64,000 nucleotides of DNA from Loxodes magnus. Taxonomy: Eukaryota; Ciliophora; Karyorelictea; Loxodida; Loxodidae. The number at the start of each line of letters is the position of its first letter. The first letter of the stretch is position 1. The DNA lies in assembly GCA_946699065.1 (NCBI GenBank), contig CAMPDV010000022.1:372001-436000 (forward strand). Direction: 5' to 3'. Below the pieces are notes generated by a model. It ran no database searches and was not told where the DNA came from. It saw only the letters and a program-made list of their open reading frames with translations. Below are positions 11,780-22,600 of this stretch, piece after piece. Made by a program: the position numbers and the translations under genes.

Positions 11780-12068
11780 CTTTTAGTATTTTCTTTACGA
11801 AATTATCATTATTTGCAATATATGAGCAAAAATAAACTAAGGCTATTTACTCTGAACCACATCTTAAAAATATAACGGAGGTATTCAGATTATCAATTTC
11901 TCCAAATAGAGATCAGCATGAGTAATTATGTGTACTTCATAATATAGAATTAAAGCTCCTACCAAGCTCAGATTATTTTTCAGATGTATTACGAGATCTT
12001 GAATCCAATCAGGAATCTCTCAAAGGTTTTTAGGCATGATCAGTCAATTCAAAATCTTCTCCCGCCAT
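11780..12068 (-). other. Possible coding fragment of unknown function (unit 1)
   Basis: From an ATG at 12068-12066 the minus strand reads as a mixed-composition peptide, MAGEDFELTDHAQKPLRDSW at the start, with later segments SFNSILWSTHNYSCWSLFGE and VIFLRCGSEQIALVYF. Three Trp are TGA-encoded. GC content is locally higher than in the surrounding spacer. There is no family match I recognise and no diverged copy to compare, so coding status rests on composition only. It begins about 50 bp outside the left edge of the dispersed repeat. The unit 2 copy is at 34802-35090. Confidence 0.22.
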
Positions 12069-12115
12069 TTTTTGGCTAGGCCTCATTTGTTTTCTATTAT
12101 TAAAATATAATTTTT

Positions 12116-12588
12116 AAAACCGCCATAGTTGTTTGAAGGTGAACAACAAGGTCATCTTCATCAGAGGTTGGGGAAATTAAGTACCCATAATCGACTTTAT
12201 GTCTTCCTCTTCTTTGGTTTGGCCTCGAGACATAAGATTCTTAGACCTTCGACACTGGCTTGACTTGGTTTATTTTTAATACTGGAACGAAAAAGAAATA
12301 ATATTGTGAGCTTCATCAGAAGTGGGGAATTTAAGTACCCATAATTGACACATGTCGTCCTCTGCTTTGGTGATGCAATGAGACACAATCCTGCCATGTC
12401 CTTGGACCTCCAACAAGTAGAAAAGATTAGGAGTATTCTAAAATTATATCAGTATTGAACAAGGTCTACCAGTATCTGATAATTTTATCAGCAACAAACA
12501 TTCTTGTCAGTATAAAACATTTTTTTTTAAGAGCTGCACACCAATGAGAGTGTTACACGTTCTATAATCAAATTTATTTATTTATTTA
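12116..12588. repeat. Dispersed repeat with duplicated internal module, unit 1
   Basis: Starts at aaaaccgccatagtt and ends in a TTTATTTATTTA tract. A diverged copy at 61499-62012 sits in different flanking DNA on the same strand, which defines both edges. It contains two related halves: about 12155-12235 and 12300-12385 both carry a segment like cttcatcagaggttgggga, then aagtacccataat, then tcctctgctttgg. On the minus strand each half reads as a variant of a peptide resembling QSRGRHKVDYGYL. The right third has poly-T and imperfect TATCAGTA-type repeats. The last part (gagctgc...accaatgagagtg) faintly resembles a tRNA A-box region. It may be a short mobile element; I do not recognise the family. 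Confidence 0.75.
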
Positions 12589-13019
12589 AAGAAATTTGGG
12601 AATTTTTTAGATCATATTGCACAAAAAATATATGGTGGTATAGAAACACATAAGATATGTACAATTAATAAAGACAATATTCTAATAATTCTTGAAATAG
12701 ACAAGTACAACTGATGACTTAATTTATGTAGTCGTTATAAAATGACCATACTAGTATGTAATTGTTGTATTTATATCTCTAACCCTAATTATTTAAAACC
12801 TACTTATTTATCTATATTCAGTAAAATATGATATTCACTCAGATTATAATCTAGTGGCTTATCTTATGCATTTATATGGCTTTTAGTTAAATTATATTCA
12901 TCTTCTATCTTTAAATATTAGGAATTAAAGTTTAGAACCAAGTTTTATTTATTTAATATCAAATAATCCTTAAATATATATCATGATATTTCTGACTTTA
13001 TTAAATTTAAGAATTCAAT

Positions 13020-13046
13020 GAATATTAAAGAACCTGAAAGTAGTTA
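13020..13046 (+). repeat. 27-bp direct repeat, right copy
   Basis: Exact match to 11492-11518. The unit 2 copy is at 36042-36068. Confidence 0.75.
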
Positions 13047-13290
13047 AGAATAATATTTATCATTGCTGAAATATAAATGCAACTATGCTAAAACCTTTAT
13101 TTTGGAATGCTATCATTAGTATTATATATTTAAACTATTCTTTTTGGAGTATTTTTTCCTTTAGATTTTTTAATGTTAAACCTTAAGCATTTTTAATAAG
13201 TAGATGCATATATTTGATTCTTACACTTTGAAATAAATATGGTTTATTTGTTTAATTTGTAATAAGAAAGTTAGATAAAATCTTTATAGC

Positions 13291-14400
13291 TCAGCTGTAT
13301 AGAATTATCTCTGCTAACTATATTTCGTTTGTCTCAGAAGATGCCTCTAAGTAAACTTTTATATTTTTTGCATTCTTTCGACCTCCTGGAACTTTAAATT
13401 TCTTAACTTAGAATCTTTCCTCAAATTCTAGATTTTCGCATTTGAGAACACTAATCCAATCTCCTTGGGCATTCTAAATGAATACTTCGACATTTTAAGG
13501 ATCTCTTTCTGGACAGTCATTTGCACTTTTAAGCCCGAATTGGGAGAATTAAATTTCTTATTCTAGTTCAAAGTAAATGTCAGATTTATAATCTTCTGAT
13601 ATGCGTCATTTTAACTCATCTTATATCAGATTTTCAGGACCTTCATGTGTTGTTCCATTATTCTCTGCTGTGATTAGTCCTTTAAGCTTGAGCTTAGTAG
13701 AGTTAAACAACTATTTAATATTTTTCTTTTCACTTTCAATATCTAAGACAAATGAATCTGTCATTCTTTAAGAATCAAGATTCAAGTGTTTATCTTATTC
13801 CAGCACGAAAAAGAAAGGAACTTGATTTTCTAAAGAAGAAGCTGGTACTAAGATAATTCCTTCCAAAAGATAGCTATATGCACCTCCATCGGTAAAAAGC
13901 TAAATATGAACTGAAACTGGCTAATTACCAATCTCTAGCAGGTTTAAAGTAGCAAAGTAAGTATTAAAAACTTCTCTAGATTGAATGTCAGGAAATTAAT
14001 TATTATATGGCTTAAATTTTTAAGTTTCATGCCTATACCCGCTAGCAAACGTCACTGTGAAATGAACTTCGATTCTTCTATTAAATGTACCTCCATGTCT
14101 TAAATAAACGTGATAAAATCCAGGAGTTATCTTTTCTGCTGTCCAGTTAGGATCAAACCATCCTACATCGATGCATTTATATACTTTAGATTTGAAGATA
14201 TTGTTAGGAACTACTACTTATTACCAATATTAAGTAGTATTCTAGTAAGCCCAGCTTCCACTTTCAGCAGCTGCAGCTGTTGCTATTCCAGAATGAGTGA
14301 ACATTCTCCAAGTGTTCTTAGTTCCCTCTACGAAATAAATTTCATTTTTATCACATTTCTCCTTATAGTCGTATATAAGTTATGAAGAGAGATTCTCCAT
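13291..14400 (-). CDS. Gene B: 369-aa protein of unknown function, PP2-like N-terminal part (unit 1)
   Basis: ATG at 14400-14398 and stop TGA at 13293-13291 give 369 codons with TAA/TAG as Gln. One in-frame TGA (codon 265, context LKWRISED) must be read through, probably as Trp. Residues about 30-125 (YWQQVVVP, KCIDVGWFDPNW, TPGFYHVYLRHGG) resemble in spacing the phloem-protein-2/F-box-associated lectin-like fold, but the match is tentative. The C-terminal 80 residues (NAQGDWISVLKCENLEFEER, IKVYLEASSD, IQLAEIILYS) look like a beta-sandwich of the galactose-binding type. There is no signal peptide or membrane segment. Transcribed divergently from the channel gene A with 31 bp between start codons; the pair stays together in all three copies. 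The inverted paralogue at 53645-54754 has exactly the same length and mostly conservative changes, which supports a real protein. Confidence 0.78.
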
Positions 14401-14431
14401 TTATTATTTCAATTCTCTAAACTTTATAATT
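14401..14431. promoter_or_regulatory. 31-bp divergent intergenic region (unit 1)
   Basis: Only 31 bp separate the start codons of gene B (minus) and gene A (plus). It contains A/T-rich sequence including actttataattatgg next to gene A. Both promoters must overlap here or lie inside the neighbouring coding sequence. The same spacing is kept in all three copies. Confidence 0.65.
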
Positions 14432-17400
14432 ATGGAGTTGAAAGAAAAGCTTTTAACACCAAAGCCTAACGGATCTAAGGATAACTAGGCTGCTGCTTCA
14501 GAGCAGGAAAATCTCTCTACCGAATCTTTTGTCTAACATATTAAAGCACTAGACTTTGAGCATCTCAGTCCAAACTTAACAGTAAATTACTATTGCGAGA
14601 AAAACTTAGTGCCTAAAACCGTATTAGCAAGCGTAAGATATCTAGCTATCTTATTCGAACCAGAAAAGGGAAATCAATAAATGCATATTTTGACAAGACA
14701 CTCCCACGATTAAATATTCACTCGAACTTTTAAACAAACAGTGAAAGATTTTGTAATCTATGACCCACTTGATTCAGAAGGATTCCACTTAGATAGTATG
14801 GCTGATACTTTCGTTTTTATTAACTTAAACAAAGCAGAAGAGTATGCTCCTGATGTGCTTCATGTTTTTAGAATAGGAGACAATGGAAAAGTAACCAATA
14901 CTGAATGGAAATATGGTGATCGAAATAACGTATCCAGCTTCTTAGCTACTTCTCCAAGCTTAAAATACATTTCAATGGGATGCCTCGATAAACTTAAGGG
15001 TTATAAAGGCCCAATACCAAACGGTAAGAAAACTCACGTATTATTTTTAACTTTGAATGAAAATTATAATCTAGTAGAAGTTAGTAAAACTGAAGAAACT
15101 ATTATTGACAACTAAGATTAAATTTACGATAAGGTTACATTTATAGGAGATACTGATAGAGCTTTAGTTGCAAAACTGAGATAGAGTCTCCAACTAATAG
15201 ATGTCAAAACAGGGTAAGCTCTATCTTAAGTTCCTACAACAGGCTATTCGGGTATGGAATTAGGATTCTTCATTGACACTTAATAATACTTCTACATAGA
15301 CAAAGATATTCCAGCTGAATACTTAGTTACTATCGAATGTGATCAGCTAACTTTAACGTAGTAAGAGTAGCCCTTCTTACGTATGGAAAAAAACAAAATT
15401 CCAAAATTTGCTTTTAATGATAATCCTTACTAATTCGCTTACAAAGGCTTAGTAACTCTGTACTCCAACTAAAAGGTATCTGGATTCTGTATTAACCAAA
15501 AAGTTTTCGATCTCAGCTTCCCCGATTTAAAATTCACAAGAATTATCATGTTACCTCAAGCTAAAGTATTTATCGCTATCAAAAAATCCTCTCCTAGTCA
15601 AACTTATGTAGTGGATCTTAACAATTTAGACATATAATTCTAGACCAATTTCAATAACGTAGACTGCAAATACTCAATATATAATGATAGTTATAATTCT
15701 AAATTCATAGTAGATGACTTAAGCTATATGCAGTGCATCAAATCTCCTAAAATTACATGACTCACTTCTATTCAAGATTTTGCATATTCTGTTCTTCCTA
15801 ATTTCGAAATTGAAACCCAAGACATAAAAGGTTTTCATATATAGGGAAATTATTTATGCTTAAGAATTGGTATTTAGATCACAGTCTACGAACTATTTGC
15901 CAAGAAAGTACTAGTTCAGACTTTAGGCTTAAGGGTTATTATTTCACCTTCAGGATAAGCACTAATAGTACATAAAGGTTGCTATAACTATTCTTACTGG
16001 ACTTATGAAAAAGAATCCAACAACTTTGTTGAAAAGATACCGATCATTCCCAATGTCATAGGAAGAATTGAATTCCTATAAAACGCTAGCAATGATAGTA
16101 AAGTGTCCATTTACGATGAGTATATGAATGCCTTTATTATTAGAGATTTGGTTGCAGAAACCTAAGAAGTAATCTTAAGTGGCCTTTCATTTGAATCTTC
16201 AGACTTCAAAATAATTAATGACCATTTATTAGCGCATCCAATGATTGACTCTGCTGGCTTGAAGTATTATATAATATTCGACTACGTAGATAAGCATCCT
16301 GTTAATAAGATAAAATACAAACTAGAAAACATTTTGCTTCTACAAGCATCCAAAGATAACTAATACATTTATGTAACATCCAACTAGAGAATAAGAGTAC
16401 TTAATATACAAGATATAAAATAGTGTGTATAGGAATATATGATAGCTGATGTGGTCTCAATTGATGAATAAACCGACTTAACATTTTTAGTAGTCAAAAA
16501 TAAGATTGACTTCTAACTAATAGCAGTCAAAACTCTCAATCCAAAACTTAAGCAGTCTTCATTTACTTCATCTTAACTGCTTTTGAAGTTTATTTTTCAA
16601 GGTCTCACTTCGTTTCATACGTATAATTAGCTAAGTTCTCTACAAGCTTACTAAGCATTCTTTGAGTATGGCTTAGTTGATTATCACTTCGGGCCTTAAG
16701 GTGACACTTTACTTCATTACTTAGTATCTAATAACTCATCCACTCTTTTAAAGTCCTACCTTCAATCAAATCCTTAATAAGTTCTCTATCGTTACAACTT
16801 CCAAGAAAAAAGTCCAATCACACTTGCTTTTAACCTTTCGAAAGTCCAACATTTAAATCTAATTTTGGAGTTCCTCTTAGAAAAAAAGAAGAAGCTGATA
16901 GCGAATAGTGATGACTTATTATAACTGATGGGTTCTAACTTGGCAACTGCTTAATAGATAATTTGCAATCTGTTTGAGTAACCCATATTCCATGAGTGCT
17001 AATTTCCATATTCTATTCAAACTAATAAAGAAGTTTATGTATAGCAGGTAAATAACAAAATTATTACACACCAAAAGAGTGAGTAGATTATAAAATGAAT
17101 TGTTGAAGCCGCTCCTGAAGATAAGAGAATGCTTTTAACAGTGTCTAAATTCTAGTTTAACTTCACTCGTGGTTCTAAATCCTCTTTGGAATTCCTTTAG
17201 AAATATGTTGATTCTGAATCTGAAGAAGTAATAAGATCAGATTTAAGACTTATAATCCTTTAAAAATTCAAAGAGTGCTAATGATTCCTAAAAATATAAG
17301 CTGGCTTATTCTTCCTACTCCTGTTTTCTCTTCTACTTTAGAAAATTTACTTCTCTGACAGTGTTTTGATAAGTCTTTGGATTATTTTACTAAACACTTT

Positions 17401-18232
17401 ATTCTTTGGATATGAAGTAAATCAGATGTACAGAGCTGGCCTCAAAGACTATTTTGATAGCATTTGGAACTATAGTGATATCCTAGGTTTTGCTCTGCTT
17501 TACATCACCACCATATGTTAGCTATTCGAAGAACTTAAAGATGATCCAAACTTAAAGTTGGCATGCGCTTTTAACTACATGCTATTGTATTTGAGAGGAA
17601 TGTCTTACTTAAGAATATTCAGCAATTTGAGATATTTGATCAACATGGTTATTGAGATCATGAAAGATATGTCAAGCTTTATGATTCTGCTAGGTTATTG
17701 GATATTCGCTTTCCACTTTATGTTTTATCTTTTCATTAAGAAGGAGGAAGGGGATCCTCTTATCCAATTCATTGTAGCCTTATCATAAACCTATAAGCTA
17801 GCGTTTGGAGACTTCTCAACTGATGATTATTCTCCTATGGAATGGATTTTCTTCATCATCTGCTCTCTTTTCATTCCTCTGGTTCTTTTTAACTTACTCA
17901 TTGCAATTATGGGCGATACTTATGATAGAGTCTAGACTAATGCTAGAGTAGTAGATTTGAAAGAACAAGCAAATCTTGTAATGGAGGTAGAAGGTCTCTT
18001 GCATTGGTAGTTAAATACTAACGAAGATAGAAAGCAAAAATATTTGATTTGCTATGATGAGGCATTGAGTGAGGAAATGGGAGACTCAGCTGCTTGGGAA
18101 GGAAAAGTAAAAGGAATGACAAGACAGTTGACTAAAATAGAAAATAAAGTAACAGAAATCCTTAACGTGAAAAAAGAAATATTAGCTGCTGTGGGTTACG
18201 AAATAAGAAGTTGCCTAGGGAAAAGCAAATGA
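14432..18232 (+). CDS. Gene A: TRP-like cation channel, 1266 aa (unit 1)
   Basis: ATG 14432, terminal TGA 18230-18232; the frame is unbroken with TAA/TAG as Gln. The long N-terminal region (to about residue 740) is cytosolic, with repeated short beta-strand-like segments suggesting a propeller. An ankyrin-like stretch follows (GDTLLHYLVSNNSSTLLKSY, about 757-815). Six membrane segments lie between about 955 and 1165, with a pore loop containing LAFGDFSTDDYSPMEW and an S6 reading FNLLIAIMGDTYDRV, the classic TRP-family S6 end. The tail has a TRP-like LLHWQLN and a coiled coil (KIENKVTEILNVKKEILAAV). Expected role: nonselective cation or Ca2+ channel in the plasma or ciliary membrane. In-frame TGA occurs at codons 443, 889 and 951, best read as Trp (KITW, IIKW, CQWFLKI). 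Divergent partner: gene B. A decaying pseudogene is the alternative, but there is no length change against the paralogue. Confidence 0.85.
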
Positions 18233-20814
18233 ACTTAATTTCTAAACTTCAATTAAAAAATAAATTCTCATTAAGCTTAAGTATCTCTTACTAAAATAAA
18301 TGAGGTTATAAGAGGTTAAATCCTATATTTTTAAACTAAGAGTTTCTCTTCCTAAAATAAATAGCAAATCTCTTGATCAAAACTTTAGAAAAAATAAGTT
18401 TATTCAACTAACATATTCTGATAAAGTTTATTCATTATAAAATTTCATGACTAAAGGCATCCGTTTTCTTACGTTATAGTAGGAACTAGATTTATTCTCT
18501 TCTTACAATTATACATTTATATAGTAATTCCACCTCATTTTCGCTTTATCTTCTAAGCTTAAATAGCTTAAATTTGAACATCAAGTTTTAAAAGTTGTAG
18601 TATAAATAAACCTTAGAAGGGCATAAATCCCTGCTTTATATCTAATCTGAAAATACTTTTTTATAACTAGTTAAATAGAACTTTTGCTTTAATCTTCGAC
18701 TAAAGAGCTAATTTATACAGCTAAAAATAGAAAAAGAACTACAAAGTTATACTAACTTCTAACATCTAATTTTGAATTTAATGTATTTATAGTGTCCTAT
18801 GACTTTCTATCATTACTACAATATTTTTAGCTATTTTTAATAAGTACTGAGCCTTTTAAGTTCTCTCTGTTTAAACAAAGCGATAGAAAGGATTTTAGAA
18901 TATAATTTTTTAAAATACTAAAGGTCTATATTTATAAGATGCCTACTATAATATGAAGTGTTATCTAATATCTTTTATTGAATATATTTTATAAATACTA
19001 TCTTAAATTTAAAATTTACAACACTTTCAAATAGTTTTACTATAAAACATTCATCCTACAATGAAGTGCTTTTAAATAATTTATAAGCTATTAATAAAAC
19101 TGGATATTTCTTAAAGTTGTAACTGATTTCATTATTATATTAGTATTTTTACTAAAAGTTTAGTGATTTATTAATTATAAATTCAATTTTAACTATTGTA
19201 GTGCTTATTTTTCTGTTATAGATGTATGTTTATACATGTTTACATTAATATTAAGATTTTATTATACATGTTCCTATCTTATTTGAAGTTGTAAAATTAA
19301 TATTATGCATTATTAAATTTTTATATCCTTCCATTTTATCTCTTAGATATTAAAGATTAAGTTTATCTTCTGAACATTATGTCTTTACATACTTTGATTA
19401 ACTTTTGAGTTATATTGCCTTATGCTTAAAATTCATTTTTTTAATTTAATTATTGTATGAAATAAGAATTTATAAATGCTCAATTTTACATTAAATTTAA
19501 ATATAATCAATAATTTTTTAATCTATGAGTAAGGTGCTTAGATTAATAAAAAGCTATCGCTTTATAACTATTTTTTACCTACTTATTTTGCATTTATCAT
19601 AACCTTTTTAGAATGTTTTCAAACTTGCTTAAAACCTTTAATAATTATGACTGGTAAATTTTTATTTCTTAAAGTTATTAGCTTAGCTCTTCATCACATG
19701 TTTTTATAATTATCTTCATGTAATATTGCGTTATATCACTTATACCTTTGGAATGATATTATTTATCTATATGAGTTTGAGGATTTATTTTATTACTAGC
19801 TTTTATTCTTTTTTATTAAGCATTCTAATAAGTTTTTATATTCTATACCCAATATGCTGGTTTAACTCTTATAGTTTTTATTGTAAACCTTAAAATTAAC
19901 GTCTTCAATGAACTCCAACTATGCAATCATTGCATACTAAAGTATTTGAATTTCATAGAATGCAAAATATTTTTGTGCTGTTTGTATTATGATATCTTTA
20001 CATCAGTTTGCAAGTCTAACTAAACTTTAGAATTTATATGGACAGTCGGAGTTGATTAATACCTTTTAAAGCGACCTATTTAGGAGTTTTGCATTATAGA
20101 AAAAAGTTCACCTGCATTTAGGCTATTAATAACTACTTGCACTAAAAGTAGCCAAATTATTTTAGGAATGCTTATAAATCAAAAAAAGGTTTCTTTCAGC
20201 ATTAAATCTCTTACATAATTATAATAAATCTGATTTAATCTATAAGCTTGAATTATTCAAAATATAATCAAACATATGAAAGTTTACTAGCAAAATAAAA
20301 TCTATCAAATATAGACATTCCAACAATAGCATTTAACTTAAATAATTTTCATTCTTCAAACCTTTAAAATAATTAGTACTTCCAAGAGAAATAAAAATAT
20401 TAATTATCATTTTAAAATTTTAATCCTCAACATTAAAGTAAAATGTAATAGAGCTATAATAAAATTTCAATGAGGTGACTTTAGTCTAATGATAAGAAGA
20501 AAAATCAAGTATGATGAAACTAGAGATTTATCTACATTATTTTAATAATTTTAAAATCTTTACAAATGTATAAAAGTTAAGTAACTATATTTCTACTAAA
20601 AGATACTTATTTAAATTTCTATCATTTATTTATAAAGGTAGAAAATTAAATAAAATATAATTACTAAAAACTGAAAGCATTTCATTTGCTTTTTATTTAA
20701 TAATGAAGTTATTTTTTATTTATTTTACAAGCATAATTTTACTTAATATGTTCAAATTTCCTATTTCTTCTTTATGAACAATTTTAAAGTGATTGAAATT
20801 TATTTGCTATAATC
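18233..20814. other. AT-rich spacer downstream of gene A, no gene recognised
   Basis: The first 420 bp (to about 18655) are shared with the inverted copy at 49390-49812. Beyond that I see only AT-rich sequence with short A/T palindromes. The unit 2 equivalent is 41255-43836. Confidence 0.5.
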
Positions 20815-21955
20815 AAATTTCTCAAGAATAAAAATAAAATAGCAAACAGAATTTATATGAGGTATTTGTATGCAATGCTAGTATTTTTTAATTCCATCTG
20901 TTGGAAAAGTTCTAAAAGATATCTAGGTTTTAATGTAAAATTTATCTATTTTTTATATATAAAATATGCTAAAAATTGAAAGGAAATTAGTAGAATTCCA
21001 TTAATTGAGCAAACTATAATAAATATCAAGAGCTAAAAAGACTTTTTTATTTGATATCAGATTGAAATTTTATTTAGCTTAACAAGAAAATTATTAATTT
21101 TAATGCTTTTTAGCTTTTAAGCTTTTTATGTTCTGTTATTATTATAATTTAGGTCAAGTAATTTAAGTATTTTCGAAAAATAATTTTTTAAGTTTGCTAA
21201 ACTGAAGAATTATTTTCCATTAGAACAGACCTCACCCCATTAATTATAAATATTAAGATTTGGATAAATGAAAACAATTAGAGCTTCTATCTTATAAAAT
21301 AGCTAATAATTAGAAAATAGTATCTAACTGATTATAATTACCTCAAACTTTCTATAAAACTGACATGCATGTGGCTTGCTAAAATGAGATTCATTTTTGA
21401 AGAAAGTGCTAACTTATTCAAAAAATATAAAAAAACGAAAACGATTCATATGGCTTTATTTAAGAGCTAATGTATTGGATATAGTGCCAATCGCTTTTGG
21501 GATCTTTCATAAGATTAAAAATTTTATCGAAATTCAAATTAAAAAATGTTTAAAATAAATCCAACGTCAAGTTCTATTACAAGGAAATTTATGGAATTTT
21601 GAAAATTTCGAATCGGAAGCGTTTAAATTGGTATAATGGCCAAAGAGACAATAAAAAATGAAGTTAGAATACTTAAGAAAAATTATAAAAGTAAAGTTCA
21701 TAGTAGCTTCTTTTTAAAAATCTAAGTAATTTAAATATTTGAAAGAGGATTCATTTGAAAAATTCCAAAAATTATAATGTAATAATTTTTAGAAAAATCA
21801 AAAATAAAAGAGCAAATACATAATTTAGAATTAAACAAACAAAATATAAAGTAAAAAGGTACAAAGTGTGTATTTTAATTTTAATCTCCTGGAAACTCTT
21901 GAGATAGATGAGAAAAGAATCAATATAATCCAAAGAACATTAGGATTTTAGACAA
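20815..21955. repeat. Duplicated noncoding segment (about 1.14 kb), unit 1
   Basis: Starts near ttctcaagaataaaaat and is homologous, in direct orientation, to 62016-64000, where it is split by an 850-bp insertion. Divergence is moderate, far greater than between the tandem units. This copy is the uninterrupted (empty) allele and contains ccaatcgctttt at 21487. No gene is recognised. Confidence 0.85.
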
Positions 21956-22264
21956 ATGGTTAAAAAATTGGAAATAAAAAATAGTTTTTTAGATAAAAAT
22001 GAAATTGGATTTATTAATTTAGTTAAATTTGTATTTTAAATTATCTGATTTGAAAAGTATAAGAATAAATGTTGATATTGAACTAAAAATTATTATTATT
22101 GATTTTTTAGTAAAAGTTAAACTAAATATAGTTAAGATTCTAGAAATATAATAAATTCAAAGATATATTAAAAAAGGTGTGTTTAATTAAGATATTAGAG
22201 AATGTTTATTTTTTATATTATAGCTGTTTTTATTATTATAAAAATCAAATATGGATGTTTATTA

Positions 22265-22600
22265 AAGTCGGTAAAATTGTATGTTGGGGTAATGCATATT
22301 GTCTTGCGAATAACCTTACATATGATACCATTAAGAACAAGGCTGGATAAACTAGGAAGAGACACGACTCACTTGTCCTAGGGTTCTCGCTAGTAGTAAG
22401 AAGGTTTGACTGAAAAGTCACTAAATTTGTTTAAAAATTCTTATTGGATTTTATTTTAGAAGGCTGGGGTATTTACATAAAGACTCGAGAATAATTTTAT
22501 AAAAGAAGATTTTTCATTATGAGAAAGCTTATGAATCTCATTTGGTGGCCAGACTGAAGGACAAATAATGAGAATATTTAAACTAATAGAAATAATTAAT
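22265..22600 (+). other. GC-richer island: possible coding fragment or structured RNA (unit 1)
   Basis: This interval stands out from several kb of AT-rich DNA. One plus frame reads VGKIVCWGNAYCLANNLTYD, then SLVLGFSLVVRRFDWKV and MRKLMNLIWWPDWRTN, with TGA in Trp positions (FDW, PDW). It can also fold: CTAGGA and TCCTAG bracket about 18 nt near 22355-22383, and GACTGAAAAGTC forms a small hairpin near 22409-22420. I recognise neither a protein family nor an RNA family. The unit 2 copy is at 45287-45622. Confidence 0.25.

Noticed and set aside
12197..12397. Minus-strand 66-codon frame within the dispersed repeat
   Set aside because: The conserved peptide modules lie in other frames, so this particular frame is not the coding one.
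14110..14385. Plus-strand 91-codon frame, and its copies at 37132-37407 and 53660-53935
   Set aside because: Antisense shadow of gene B, whose minus-strand frame is longer and better supported.
14432..18232. Calling gene A a pseudogene because of its three in-frame TGA codons
   Set aside because: Exact length conservation against a diverged paralogue, an intact channel domain, and TGA in Trp positions elsewhere argue for a sense reading, though transcripts are needed.
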